This document shows positions 9,908 to 19,179 of a stretch of DNA of 64,000 nucleotides, piece by piece. The stretch comes from Actinomycetaceae bacterium (GTDB taxonomy: Bacteria; Actinomycetota; Actinomycetes; Actinomycetales; Actinomycetaceae), in the NCBI GenBank assembly GCA_028724905.1, contig JAQYTG010000018.1:347878-411877 (forward strand), in the 5' to 3' direction. Each line of letters begins with the position of its first letter. Positions within the stretch are counted from its first letter, which is position 1. Position numbers and translations under genes: made by a program. The notes below the pieces were generated by a model. The model was not told the origin of the DNA. It saw only the letters and a list, made by a program, of their open reading frames with translations, and searched no databases.

Positions 9908-10129
9908 CGCTCTCCTTCGCACACCATTGGTTTTGCACGCCAGCAACTTTGAACGTGGTACGCCGAAGAGTTTGCATCTTCTCAGCCATCTCCCTGACGC
10001 ACGACGATTCAATGATCGAATTTTGCCGCCACCCGCATTTCAGCACATACGCCACGTGCCGTACCTCGATGTGTGCGACTCGATCTTGCTTGTACGCACT
10101 GACATAAGTGTACACGATACGTCTAGATT

Positions 10130-10147
10130 TATCTCTAGGTAGAGATA
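10130..10147. promoter_or_regulatory. Perfect palindrome upstream of acnA, candidate operator
   Basis: TATCTCTAGGTAGAGATA is a perfect 18-bp palindrome with two central bases, about 220 bases upstream of the acnA start. On the minus strand an ATAAAT/TACACT-like promoter lies just downstream, so a bound regulator would cover or flank the -35 region. I do not recognise it as a known aconitase regulator site (AcnR, IdeR or similar). Confidence 0.5.
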
Positions 10148-10444
10148 TTTGCGCAGGAGACGCGCGAACGGCGTAGCTGAAGAACTCAACGACAGACCAC
10201 GAAAACCCTCAACTGGTACAAACCAAGCGAGCGTATAATCGAACTAATCAACAACGACTGTTGCAACCACCACTAGAAACCACCCTGCTCCGCCACCGCC
10301 AGGCATCCGCCCCGATTGGCAACTACCCACCAACCAAGCAATCTCAATGGCCACCTACCACCAGGCAAGCGGCAGCATCATCACGGCCTCACGGCATTAC
10401 CGTCTCGCGGCCTCACGGCCTCACAGCGTCACTGCCTCACTACT
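10148..10444. other. Gap with CCTCACGG-like repeats
   Basis: No gene is seen. The last 70 bases consist of degenerate CCTCACGG and CGTCACTG units (for example GGCCTCACGGCCTCACAGCG), related to the CGTCAC/GTGACG words that fill other gaps in this window. Confidence 0.5.
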
Positions 10445-11314
10445 TTACTGAGCATTTTCATAGTGGGCAGCCTGCTTCACAAACGTGCCCTCTTGAATCT
10501 CTTGGAACGCCGTCACCAGCTCCTCATTGGTGTTCATCACGATAGGCCCATACCAGGCCACCGGCTCATGCAACGCAATCGAGCTCATCAGCAGAATCTC
10601 AATCGGCCCACGAGGAGCGGAGATCGTGACGGCATCGCCCTCCCCCAGTTTTGCAGCCGTCTTGGCGGCCACCGACGCTCCGCCCACCACGGCATCACCC
10701 TCCAAAGTAAAGACCATCGCCGAACGCTCACTCGCCACTGGCAGCGTGACGCTCGCGCCCTCGTTGAGGTGGATGTCGTAAAAATCAAGCGGTAAGTACT
10801 TCCCCTGAATCGCGCTGTGCACCACGCCGGCGGCATCCGTGTAACTCCCAGCCATGAGTCGCAACGTGCCACCATCGAGCGGGAGTTCCTCCACCGAATC
10901 TTTGAGCACCCCGTGATAGAACGGCTCGGCTTTCATCTTTTTGTCGGCAGGCAGGTTGAGCCACAGCTGAATACCCAGCAAACGCGGCATCTCTTGCGGC
11001 ATCTCCTCATGGAAAGCCCCCGAGCCAGCTGTGAGCCACTGGGCTTCGCCGTCGTGGATCATGCCGATAGTGCCAAGGTGGTCTTTATGCATGATGGAAC
11101 CACGGGACAGGAACGTGAACGTCTCAATGCCGCGGTGCGGATGCATGGGAAAGCCCTCGATATAATCGGCGGGATTGGTGGTGTCAAAAGCGTCGAGCAT
11201 TAAGAACGGATCAAAATCTTCCACCGTCTGATTGCCTAGCACCCGCACAAGGCTCACGCCAGCGCCGTCTCGTGTACGAAATCCCTGCACCTGTTTGGTG
11301 ATGTGTCGCTCCAT
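10445..11314 (-). CDS. Pirin family protein
   Basis: A 289-residue double-cupin protein. The N-terminal cupin has the pirin motifs HPHRGIETFTF, SIMHKDH and GSGAFHEEMPQE, which supply the three histidines and the glutamate that bind the metal. Pirins have been linked to quercetin dioxygenase activity and to redox or stress regulation, but the role of this one is unknown. The start at ATG 11314 follows GGAAAGAGAG. It stands alone between acnA and an amino-acid permease on the same strand, with repeat-filled gaps on both sides. Confidence 0.93.
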   Translation of the reverse strand: MERHITKQVQGFRTRDGAGVSLVRVLGNQTVEDFDPFLMLDAFDTTNPADYIEGFPMHPHRGIETFTFLSRGSIMHKDHLGTIGMIHDGEAQWLTAGSGAFHEEMPQEMPRLLGIQLWLNLPADKKMKAEPFYHGVLKDSVEELPLDGGTLRLMAGSYTDAAGVVHSAIQGKYLPLDFYDIHLNEGASVTLPVASERSAMVFTLEGDAVVGGASVAAKTAAKLGEGDAVTISAPRGPIEILLMSSIALHEPVAWYGPIVMNTNEELVTAFQEIQEGTFVKQAAHYENAQ

Positions 11315-11414
11315 GTGTATCTCTCTTTCCGCTCCTTGAGCTGCGCAGTTTTATCACGCCGTGACGCCACTATGTTGCGGGGCACTGCGGTGCGGTGACG
11401 CCACTATGCTGGGA

Positions 11415-11510
11415 CGGCACCGTCCAATATCGGCACAGTCCAATATCGGCACAGTGCAATGACGGCACTGCCCAATGTCGGCACCGTCCAATGACAGCAC
11501 TGTGCCGTGA
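11415..11510. repeat. Six tandem 16-bp repeats
   Basis: Six adjoining units of exactly 16 bases with consensus CGGCACNGTCCAATAT. The first two units differ at one position; later ones drift (CGGCACTGCCCAATGT, CAGCACTGTGCCGTGA). They lie between pirin and the permease. The 16-base unit has no spacer, so this is not a CRISPR array. The ORF-track entries here on the minus strand are repeat translations. Confidence 0.85.
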
Positions 11511-11586
11511 CTGCCCTGCACCCGATGATGCATATAGCGTGACGCCACTGCCAAGGCACGTCATAGACCCACCATGATGGACGCCC

Positions 11587-11614
11587 CTAACGGCGTTTAT
11601 ATCTGCTGTAGCTA
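11587..11614. repeat. 28-bp dispersed repeat, copy 1
   Basis: Starts CTAACGGCGTTTATATCTGC and matches the segment at 49609-49636 at 27 of 28 positions. It lies 41 bases past the stop of the permease gene, in the gap before pirin. The partner copy is also in a gap between genes. Confidence 0.8.
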
Positions 11615-11654
11615 TCATTAGTTGAGTTACCTAATCAACTCCCGTAGGCGCGTT

Positions 11655-13415
11655 TTATTCCCGCTCAGCCAGCTCTTCGGCCAGCAAATTCCGCGGCGGC
11701 GCGAGCGACCGCATCCGCCGGAGCAGCTCGAATGAACTGAAGAGCACCGCAATATAGGGCACCCCCGCATACCACGCCAGCGGCATCAACCAATAGAGCG
11801 CCACGAAGATTGCCACGCACGCGGCGATCACCAGCCAATTCACCGCTGGCGCTCCCCAGAGCCGGCGCTTGGCAATCGGCAGACCAGCGGCGCGGCGCGC
11901 CTTGCGGAACGCCAGATGAGTGGCCATGATGATACACCAGGTGATCAAAATGGCCACCGTGGTAGCGCCAAGCAGAAACATAAATGCTCCGCCAGGAGCC
12001 ACAGTCGAGAGCAGCGCTGCCGCGCCCACGCCGATGAGCGCAATCCCCACTGCCCCGCGCGGTGCCCCATTGGCAGCCACTCGCGCCGCCACCCTGGGCG
12101 CCTGCCCATCCACGGCGAGCGCATGAATCATGCGGGTGGCCGCATAGAGGCAGCCATTCGCGGCGGAGAGCGCCGCAACGATCAGCACCGCGTTCATCAC
12201 GTGCGCAGCCATATCCACACCCGAGAGTGCGAGTGCGCGCACAAATGGAGACTGTTCAATCGTCCCTCCGGTGGCGGCCGTCGCCTGCCACGGCTGGAGA
12301 GCTAAAACTACTGCAATAGCGGCGAGATAGAAAATTACGATGCGCCAAATCATGGCTGCGGCCGCCTGCGGAATATCGCGCTGCGGGTTTTCTGATTCGG
12401 CTGCCGTCGAAGAGACGTTTTCTATACCACCGAAAGAAAATACCGCCATACAAGCTGCGGCCAATACGCCCGTTATCCCCATTGGGAAAAATCCTCCATC
12501 TGCCGGAGCGAGATTTCCCCACCCTAAGGCCGGAACTCCAGGCACAGCTCCGAATACCAACGCCAGTCCGAGCGCAATGAACGCCACAGCGGCCACCACT
12601 TTAATCATCGAAAACCAGTATTCCGACGTCCCATACAGGTGCACTGAAAACACGTTAAAGGCCACAATCACGCCCGCACAGCACAGCGTCCCCACCCACA
12701 ACGGCAAGCTCGGAAACCAAAACTGAAGATACGTGGCCGTCGCCGTCACCTCTGCTCCCACCGCCACCAGGGATTGCACGGCAAAATTCCAGCGAGCCAC
12801 ATATCCCCCGCGCTGCCCCAGGTAGGCCGCAGCCACCGTGCCATGCCCACCAGCCACTGGATGCGTAGACACCATTTCTGCCAGCGCCCACACCACGGCG
12901 AGCGCAAAGGATCCAGCAATCACATACGAAATGATCGTCGCTGGCCCTGCGAGCGCAATCACTGATCCAGATCCAAGAAACAGCCCCGTGCCGAGAGCTC
13001 CAGAGAGGCCAATCATTGAGATCTGCCGATGCGTGAGTCGGCGTTGAAGTACTTGAGTATCATCGCTCAGGTGCGCTGTGGCATCATGCACTGTGGCACC
13101 ATGTGCCGTGACACCATGCGCTATAACGTCAGCCCCTGCTGCCGTCACGCCATCCTGCTGAGCTGCAACGCCGAGCGCATTTTGTGCCCTCCCATCGCCG
13201 GATTCAGGCGTGACGCCAAACGCTTCTGTCATCCCTGTATAGCTCGATTCAGGCGTGACTCCACCATTTTCTTGCTCACCGTGAGCGGCCTTGTGGCGGG
13301 TATGCACACCGCGAGTTCTGGCGTCGCGGCAATCATCAGTGCTCCGATTGGCCACGTGCGGGCCGCCAGCTAACCGGCGATCATCAAAGTTTGGAGTGAT
13401 ATCAGAAGTAGACAC
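11655..13415 (-). CDS. Amino-acid permease (APC family) with repeat-built N-terminus
   Basis: Integral membrane amino-acid transporter. The conserved core begins near residue 128 (RRLTHRQISMIGLSGALGTG), the usual first-helix motif, and continues through about twelve hydrophobic segments to the C-terminus. The preceding 125 residues have no counterpart in typical permeases. They are low-complexity (GVTPES twice, then GVTAHGATVHDATAH) and are encoded by the same GTGACGCC-like repeats found in gaps nearby. No good Shine-Dalgarno site marks the GTG at 13415 or any later start, so the true N-terminus could be much closer to the core. Substrate is unknown; the motif fits the AAT/LysP-type group. 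Confidence 0.85.
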   Translation of the reverse strand: MSTSDITPNFDDRRLAGGPHVANRSTDDCRDARTRGVHTRHKAAHGEQENGGVTPESSYTGMTEAFGVTPESGDGRAQNALGVAAQQDGVTAAGADVIAHGVTAHGATVHDATAHLSDDTQVLQRRLTHRQISMIGLSGALGTGLFLGSGSVIALAGPATIISYVIAGSFALAVVWALAEMVSTHPVAGGHGTVAAAYLGQRGGYVARWNFAVQSLVAVGAEVTATATYLQFWFPSLPLWVGTLCCAGVIVAFNVFSVHLYGTSEYWFSMIKVVAAVAFIALGLALVFGAVPGVPALGWGNLAPADGGFFPMGITGVLAAACMAVFSFGGIENVSSTAAESENPQRDIPQAAAAMIWRIVIFYLAAIAVVLALQPWQATAATGGTIEQSPFVRALALSGVDMAAHVMNAVLIVAALSAANGCLYAATRMIHALAVDGQAPRVAARVAANGAPRGAVGIALIGVGAAALLSTVAPGGAFMFLLGATTVAILITWCIIMATHLAFRKARRAAGLPIAKRRLWGAPAVNWLVIAACVAIFVALYWLMPLAWYAGVPYIAVLFSSFELLRRMRSLAPPRNLLAEELAERE

Positions 13416-13789
13416 AGATGCAAGACTAGGCTACCAGCGCATCAGAATGAAATAACCGCATATGTGAATGCCATAGAGGCCACCAGGCACTATCCGCGCG
13501 TCTGCCTATATTCTCCCCACACCGTATCCCGCCCATACCCCACACATCTACTCCGTCGCAGCCTCCTCACCGCCACGCTATCGCGCACTGCACCAACTAG
13601 TATCTGAGCAGCCCATAGGCAGCCCGTTCTCTACGCAGCCCATAGCCTGCGCTGCTCAGTCTCCGCACCACCTATAGTCTCTGTGCCGTCAATGCTCTGC
13701 GCGTACTCCTGCGCGCAGATCCAGGCTCGTCATTCAACGTATCTGCCAGCTAGCACTTCAACGCCGGTGTACTTCAACGCTGCTACGCA
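13416..13789. other. Gap without a recognisable gene
   Basis: About 370 bases between the permease start and the mutM stop. No convincing coding region, tRNA or strong terminator is visible. It must hold the promoter of the minus-strand permease. Confidence 0.4.
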
Positions 13790-14650
13790 TCAATGCCGTT
13801 GGCAATGCGGGCAAAAATGCGTGTGTCTGCCCATGAAAGGCACTGCCTGAATCGGATGTCCACACTGCGGACACGCCTGGCCTGCACGGCCATAGACGGC
13901 CAACTCCCGCTCGAAGTATCCCGCCTCCCCATTGGCGTTGCGGTAGAGGCGATCAAAGGAGGTGCCGCCCGCTGCCAGCGCTTTGGCCAAGACTGCGCGC
14001 ACCGCCTCGGCTAGCCATGCGGCGCGGCGCTTTCCTAGCTGGCGGGCACGCGGATCAACGCCAGCGAGAAAAAGAGCTTCGTCGGCATAGATATTGCCAA
14101 TGCCAGAGACGACTTTCTGATCGAGAAGTACCCGTTTGATCTCGCGGCGCGCCCCTGCCAGCCGCTGCGCCAACTGCGCGGGGGTCATTTCTAAGGCATC
14201 GGGAGCGATATGAGCTAGCGAAGCCGGCACGCGCCGCCCATCTGCGCTCGCCACAAACGCCGAGAGTGCTAGAAAACCAAACGTGCGCTGGTCGATAAAA
14301 CGCAGCACGCCGTCACCATAATCAAACCGCGCCCGCTCGTGGCGCCTGCCCGCCGGATAGTACCGAGTGGCAGCATCGTAAGCGGCATCATTAATCAAGA
14401 GCTGGCCAGACATCCCCAGATGAATCACCAGCGCCTGCTCACTGCGAGCAAATTCGAGCCATATAAACTTGCCTCGCCGAGCCACCTCCTGCACCGTTTG
14501 GCCGGTGACGGCAGATGCCAACGCCGCAGAGCCGCCAGGTATAGCCCGCACCACCCGAGCATGGAACACCTCAACGCCGCGCACCCTCTGCCCCAGCACA
14601 GCTGCAGCCACTCCAGCTCGAATTGACTCCACTTCCGGCAACTCTGGCAC
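13790..14650 (-). CDS. mutM: Formamidopyrimidine-DNA glycosylase
   Basis: Base-excision repair glycosylase/AP lyase that removes 8-oxoguanine and formamidopyrimidines. The mature N-terminus PELPEVES carries the catalytic proline and glutamate. A helix-two-turn-helix region (VSGIGNIYADEALF) is followed by a C-terminal zinc finger with two CPxC pairs (CPQC and CPHC). Length is 286 residues, normal. The start is a GTG with GGAGGGAG upstream. The downstream SprT-like gene is about 200 bases away on the same strand. Confidence 0.96.
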   Translation of the reverse strand: MPELPEVESIRAGVAAAVLGQRVRGVEVFHARVVRAIPGGSAALASAVTGQTVQEVARRGKFIWLEFARSEQALVIHLGMSGQLLINDAAYDAATRYYPAGRRHERARFDYGDGVLRFIDQRTFGFLALSAFVASADGRRVPASLAHIAPDALEMTPAQLAQRLAGARREIKRVLLDQKVVSGIGNIYADEALFLAGVDPRARQLGKRRAAWLAEAVRAVLAKALAAGGTSFDRLYRNANGEAGYFERELAVYGRAGQACPQCGHPIQAVPFMGRHTHFCPHCQRH

Positions 14651-14754
14651 GGCTCACTCCCTCCTGCGCAGCTCCAGCTCAGAATCCCACTCCACTATGA
14701 CGATCTATTGTGACGCTATGTCTCTTGTGACGCCATATACACGCCGAGCAGCCA

Positions 14755-14858
14755 CTCAGATCAGCGTGTGCTGATCAGTCCGCTCAGATTAGTTCCTGCA
14801 GATCAACTCGCGCAGAGCCAGTTCGCTCAGATCAGTTCGCGCATTCACTTCGACCCGT
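14755..14858. repeat. Degenerate CAGATCAGTTC repeats with a hairpin
   Basis: A hairpin, GATCAGC-GTGT-GCTGATC (14759-14776), is followed by four to five degenerate copies of CTCAGATCAGTTCGCGC. It lies just past the stop of the SprT-like gene and could end its transcript. Confidence 0.55.
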
Positions 14859-15515
14859 TCAGATCCGTTCTCCGGTTTTGCGATTCCTCCAACTGATGCG
14901 ATAGCGCTCATCGTAACGCCAACGCGGCGTCGCCCCGCGGAGCTGAGCTGCTTCTCGCGCGCAGGCCACGCAGCTCGCCGGCACTTGCGGACGTCGATAG
15001 CGGGCAAACTGGTGGCCAGCGGCGCAACGTCCTTGCCACAGCGGGGGCAGGTGTGGCATACCGTTCAAGCTCGCGCGAGGCTGTGCCCCGATGGCCACGG
15101 CCATGCGCTTCCACGTGGCATCGTGATGATGCCCCGCACCCACCAGCGCGTGCGCAATCTCGTGCAGTATGACGCCGCGTACAGCTTCCTCCGAGTATAT
15201 GCGCATCAGCGGAGCGGAGAGTGTGATCTGCCGCTTGCTAAAGTTCGTCTGGCCAGCGCGCTTACGGGCGTGATCGAATCCGAATGCCCAGCTCTGCCCA
15301 TCGCCGGTACCGGCAGCGAATGCGGCACCTCTGCTAGCTTCACCCCCGCTAGCCGCGCCTCTGCCGTCACCGACGCTGCTAGCACCGCCTCCGTAAAATG
15401 CGTCGCCGTCACCGCTACTAGCTGCGTATCCGCCACCATTGTTAGCACTGCCGCCGAGCAAACCATGCTCGGCCATCAACTCCAGGGCTAGCTCTCGCAC
15501 ATCGTCAATATCCAT
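14859..15515 (-). CDS. SprT-like zinc-metalloprotease domain protein
   Basis: Protein with the SprT-type metal site: HEIAHALVGAGHHHDATWKR (HExxH plus a distal histidine), followed by a small zinc-ribbon-like tail (RCAAGHQF and VPASCVACAREA). I take the ATG at 15515 (MDIDDVRELALELM), which starts a normal family N-terminus; the ORF track extends 99 residues further into cysteine-rich, unlike sequence. About 48 Gly/Ala/Ser-rich residues (GGYAASSGDGDAFYGGG and onward) interrupt the segment between MAEHGL and WAFGFDHARKRAG, where relatives have almost nothing. This is one of several low-complexity insertions in the window. The function of bacterial SprT-like proteins is unclear; a protease or a non-catalytic DNA-associated role is possible. 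Confidence 0.82.
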   Translation of the reverse strand: MDIDDVRELALELMAEHGLLGGSANNGGGYAASSGDGDAFYGGGASSVGDGRGAASGGEASRGAAFAAGTGDGQSWAFGFDHARKRAGQTNFSKRQITLSAPLMRIYSEEAVRGVILHEIAHALVGAGHHHDATWKRMAVAIGAQPRASLNGMPHLPPLWQGRCAAGHQFARYRRPQVPASCVACAREAAQLRGATPRWRYDERYRISWRNRKTGERI

Positions 15516-15945
15516 ACTGACACCATCCAACAGCACGACTCGCCTGAGCGCAAGCGCTGCTACCCACATCCACCATTGGCACACAGCAGCCACACAATAC
15601 AAGCACACAATGCAGCCGCACGGCATTCTCACACCGCCCACGGCGTCACAGTTGATACAGCGTCGGTGGCGTTTATTATTCAGCAGCTGTTGGGCAGCAA
15701 GGTACCGCCGCCCAAATGTGCTACGAGCAGCTTGCATTGCGGGAGAGACGTGCCATGTCAGGCTGCGTACTACCGCCTCTATGCGTATTACCATCTGGCC
15801 CACCGTTACCACTCAGGCAATACTATTTGGCTAGCCTGCTAGCTATTCTGGGTGACGTCATCAGTTGGGTATCACCACTGGCTGCTATCACTGGGCTAGC
15901 TGCTATCACAGGCTGGCCGCCATTGCGCCCTGATGACGTACAACG
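15516..15945. other. Gap upstream of the SprT-like gene
   Basis: No confident gene. It contains GCTAGC-rich short repeats (15829-15900), a direct repeat GGCTGCTATCAC / AGCTGCTATCAC, and a spaced inverted repeat ACGTCATCAG / CTGATGACGT (about 15854-15939). Confidence 0.4.
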
Positions 15946-15946
15946 C

Positions 15947-15990
15947 AAAATTGGGGAGCCCCACAATCGAGACTCCCCAATTTTCGTTTC
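15947..15990. terminator. Strong bidirectional hairpin terminator
   Basis: AAAATTGGGGAG pairs perfectly with CTCCCCAATTTT over 12 bp with a 14-base loop. T-rich ends on both strands make it bidirectional. It lies about 90 bases past the HU gene stop (minus strand) and is the clearest intrinsic terminator in this part of the window. Confidence 0.85.
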
Positions 15991-16072
15991 AACTGACGCG
16001 CCAATTTCAGCTGATGTATGAACGGCTCATGCGCTCAATTCAGCCTATTGACTACATTGCGCTTCACCTAAC

Positions 16073-16351
16073 TCAGGCCACAGCCTTCTTCAGAGTGGAG
16101 CCAGCGGAGATCTTCACGCCATAGCCAGCTGGGATATCAATCGGCTCGCCAGTGCGCGGGTTGCGGCCTTTACGAGCAGCGCGGTTGGTGCGCTCCACGC
16201 TCATAAGACCGGTAATTTTCACGGATTCGCCAGCTGCGAGTGAATCCACCAGCACGGTCTGCAGAGCCGAAAGAGCCTTCTCTGCATCCGTCTTGGTGAT
16301 GCCAGCCTCGTCAGCAATCTTCGCAATAAGTTCAGTACGGTTGAGGGACAT
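16073..16351 (-). CDS. hup: HU family DNA-binding protein
   Basis: Nucleoid protein that binds and bends DNA as a dimer. The 92-residue sequence has the HU start (MSLNRTELIAKIADEAG), the arm motif GRNPRTGEPIDIPAGYGVKI and the ending STLKKAVA. I start at ATG 16351, preceded by GAGGAAATTCT; the ORF-track start at 16456 adds residues outside the family. It is a single gene closed by a strong terminator, as expected for an abundant protein. It lacks the long basic C-terminal tail of some mycobacterial and streptomycete HU proteins. Confidence 0.96.
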   Translation of the reverse strand: MSLNRTELIAKIADEAGITKTDAEKALSALQTVLVDSLAAGESVKITGLMSVERTNRAARKGRNPRTGEPIDIPAGYGVKISAGSTLKKAVA

Positions 16352-16612
16352 AGAATTTCCTCTCATAGGTTTCTCATCATTTATCATTTTCAGGCTCATG
16401 CGAGCCACAATTTTGGGCTCGATTGAGCCACCACAAGAAATGTAGCGGAATTTCAAGGAAAAGCGTGAATCCCACCCGCGTGTTGTGAGATTTGACGCCT
16501 GTCGTCACTCACAAACGCTCAATTACGCTCATATTAGTAATCTGCATCACTCACACAACCAGCAGCTCAACGCTTCCCAAGGAGCTCCCCCACACAAGTC
16601 CTCCGAGACGGA

Positions 16613-17743
16613 CTACGCCTCCATGAGCGCCTGCCCCCAATACGTATCTGGCGACGTCCCTGGCGCAATCCAGTAGACTGCTGAACCAATGTGCGTACTG
16701 TACTCGTTGAGCAAATCAGACTTATCGAGACGCTTCTGGATCGCCGTAAACTGCTTATCAGGATTCTTTTGGAAAGCAATCCACACCAAGCCAGAGTTCG
16801 TCGATGAGTTGACGTGCGGGTTCAGCGTGTCGTCATAGGCGTAGGCACGCCGGCGCAGCGCATCGTTGGGCAAACCATCTTGCTCGCGGGAAAGAGCCAG
16901 ATGCGAATGGCGGTCAATCAGATAGTTCCCCTGCTCATCCACGGCATCCATGTCTTCTTCATCAAACTCACTAGCACCGCCAGAGAGCGGGGCTCCCGTG
17001 TGATAATCCCTCCCAATCACCTTACTGCGGCCAGCCTCATCGAGCTTTTCCCAAATATCCAAGTGCAGAGCAATGCGGCGAATCACCATAATGGATGAGT
17101 TATTGAGATAGGCCTGATCGGACTCAATCCATACCTGCTCCGCCCACTCTTCAGCTGAGTGCGGATTCACCGTGCCGTCGATTGACCCCATCGGATTACG
17201 TGGGGTAGCTCCGGCTGGAGCAGCGCCGAATGCATGGCCGAAGCCTTTCTGCATCCACTTCACATGAGCCACTGGAAGCGCCGTCTTGATCATCATGCGC
17301 GCCGTCATAAAAAGCGTGACGGGATCGTCGCAGCATATCTGAATCACCAGATCGCTCTGCCCCCACCTGGGCTGCAAATCGTCGCGCTCAAAAGCCGGAA
17401 TATCATGCAGACCTTCAGGCTTAAGGTCACTCTTGCCGATGAGATCAAAGATACGTTCACCAAAACCGGCTGTGACTGTCAGATTAGCCACCGCCTCCAC
17501 CATTTCCCGCCCGTAAAAACCAGGCACATCGGCGGCGCGCCCCTGGGTGAAATTGCGAGCGAGCGCCGTCCACTCTTTCAGCAAATTCACTAGCTCATCT
17601 TTGCCCACGCCGTCATTCAGATCAAAAGCCAGCACCTCCAGATGGGCTGGCCCCGCCTGCATAATGCCGCTCTGCACATCCCCATCAAAAGGCTGAATGG
17701 CGCTCACCAAAGGCAGATCATTAGCCACATTCATCACAGTCAT
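16613..17743 (-). CDS. DyP-type heme peroxidase
   Basis: Dye-decolourising peroxidase, a heme enzyme that uses H2O2. The family motif GxxDG appears as GSIDG near residue 190, and the likely proximal heme histidine lies in the RHSHLALSREQ segment. Length is 376 residues from the ATG at 17743, which follows AAAGGA; the ORF-track start at 17809 adds an arginine-rich tail that I reject. There is no signal peptide or Tat motif at this start, so it is probably cytoplasmic. No encapsulin gene or iron-uptake gene is adjacent. The physiological substrate is unknown. Confidence 0.93.
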   Translation of the reverse strand: MTVMNVANDLPLVSAIQPFDGDVQSGIMQAGPAHLEVLAFDLNDGVGKDELVNLLKEWTALARNFTQGRAADVPGFYGREMVEAVANLTVTAGFGERIFDLIGKSDLKPEGLHDIPAFERDDLQPRWGQSDLVIQICCDDPVTLFMTARMMIKTALPVAHVKWMQKGFGHAFGAAPAGATPRNPMGSIDGTVNPHSAEEWAEQVWIESDQAYLNNSSIMVIRRIALHLDIWEKLDEAGRSKVIGRDYHTGAPLSGGASEFDEEDMDAVDEQGNYLIDRHSHLALSREQDGLPNDALRRRAYAYDDTLNPHVNSSTNSGLVWIAFQKNPDKQFTAIQKRLDKSDLLNEYSTHIGSAVYWIAPGTSPDTYWGQALMEA

Positions 17744-17961
17744 GGATTGTCCTTTCTCGCGTCTCTCGCGCCTATCACACTCACGTCGGCATCTCATAGA
17801 TCCTCGCATAGCTTCAAAAACTCCGCGGGGCTTTCGCAGCAGCGACGATGCAACGCCTTACTCACCCATCTTATGCCTATTTCTCCCCTCGGCGTTGAGA
17901 AAATCAGTTGAGCGATGCACGGCCTTGTGCTACCTCAGACTCGGTGCTGAAGCTAGCCTTG

Positions 17962-19179
17962 CTAGGCCAGGCTATGAATGAAAAGCCCCGAAGCGAGTTT
18001 GGGCTCAAACCAGGTGCTCTTGGGCGGCATGATCTCACCGGCGTCACTCACGGCCATAATATCGTGCACTGACGTGGGAAAAAGACTAAATGCGACGCCG
18101 CTGCTCCCTGCCGCTTCCTCCAGCGCGTGCGTGCCAGCCCCTCCGCCGATAAAACTGATGCGGGCATCAGTGCGTAGATCGTGGATGTTCAAGAGTGGCT
18201 CAAGCACTGTACGGGTGAGGATGGAAGTATCCAGATCTGCTACCACAGCGCCACTGAGCGCACCCACATAGCGCACGGCATACCACCGTCCACCTGTATA
18301 CACCCCAAATTCTGCGCGAGATAGCGGCTGGGCGGCATCCGCATCTGCCACTTCACGAACGTCGAAATCAGCGGCAGCTAGCGCCGCAATAAAATCCGCA
18401 CTCGAACGGCCAGCGAGATCAGCCACCACGCGGTTGTAAGCGAGCACTTTCAGATCGTCGGCAGGGAAAATCACTGCCATGATGGAAGCTCTCGGATCGT
18501 CCGCATCGAGGCCGCGCTCTCCAGCTACCTTGACGGCTGAGGCGGAGCGGTGGTGACCATCGGCAATGTACAGGAAATCGACAGGGGTAAAAGCGCTCAC
18601 CACAGCGTCGCTCACCTCGTGGCTGAGTGGCCACAGCTGATGGCGCACGCCGTCATCCGAAGTGAAGTCATAGCTGGGATCGGCTTGCTCCAACGCCCGC
18701 TCAACGAGCTCATCAATGCCACCGCTGCGGCGATACATAAGAAATACCGGCTCGGTCTGAGCATTTGTGGCTTGAAAATGGCGGATGCGATTTTGCTCTT
18801 TTGCCACCAAAGTGCGTTCGTGTTGTTTAATAATGCCATCGCGGTAGTCTGCCACCCGCACGCAGGCGACGATTCCCGTCTGCACGTGCCCACAACCATG
18901 CTGCCGATAGACGTAGAGGCGAGGATCGTTATCGTGTATGAGAGTGCCGGAGGCCTCAAAATTCTCCAGATTCGCGCGAGCTAAATCGTGAGCTTGCTGA
19001 TCGTCTTCATCTACCGTATCGGGCAAACCAATCTCCGGACGAATCACCGAGAGGAAGCGATGAGTGGGGGCGAGCGCAGCGGCTTCAGCGCGCGTGAGTA
19101 CATCGTAAGGCGGGCAGGCAAAGGTAGCAGCTTCACGCTCGGCAGGGCGCCATGCAGCAAATGGGATGATAGAAACCAT
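17962..19179 (-). CDS. DUF1015 family protein
   Basis: A 405-residue protein of the DUF1015 family. Typical features are the start RPAEREAATFACPPYDVLT, the segment RVADYRDGIIKQHERTLVAKE and the motif FLYIADGHHRSASAVK. The family is conserved and often sits near amino-acid biosynthesis genes, but its activity is not established. Here it stands alone, divergent from the MMPL transporter and following no operon. AAAGGATTAGTT upstream of the ATG supports the start. Confidence 0.9.
   Translation of the reverse strand: MVSIIPFAAWRPAEREAATFACPPYDVLTRAEAAALAPTHRFLSVIRPEIGLPDTVDEDDQQAHDLARANLENFEASGTLIHDNDPRLYVYRQHGCGHVQTGIVACVRVADYRDGIIKQHERTLVAKEQNRIRHFQATNAQTEPVFLMYRRSGGIDELVERALEQADPSYDFTSDDGVRHQLWPLSHEVSDAVVSAFTPVDFLYIADGHHRSASAVKVAGERGLDADDPRASIMAVIFPADDLKVLAYNRVVADLAGRSSADFIAALAAADFDVREVADADAAQPLSRAEFGVYTGGRWYAVRYVGALSGAVVADLDTSILTRTVLEPLLNIHDLRTDARISFIGGGAGTHALEEAAGSSGVAFSLFPTSVHDIMAVSDAGEIMPPKSTWFEPKLASGLFIHSLA

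Noticed and set aside
11415-11510. Possible CRISPR array
   Set aside because: Units are 16 bases and directly adjoining with no spacers, and no cas gene is present. The 23-bp array at 42342 is rejected for the same reason.
15516-15812. 99-residue N-terminal extension of the SprT-like protein
   Set aside because: The family N-terminus begins at residue 100 of the ORF; the extension is cysteine-rich without a recognised domain and overlaps repeat-rich DNA.
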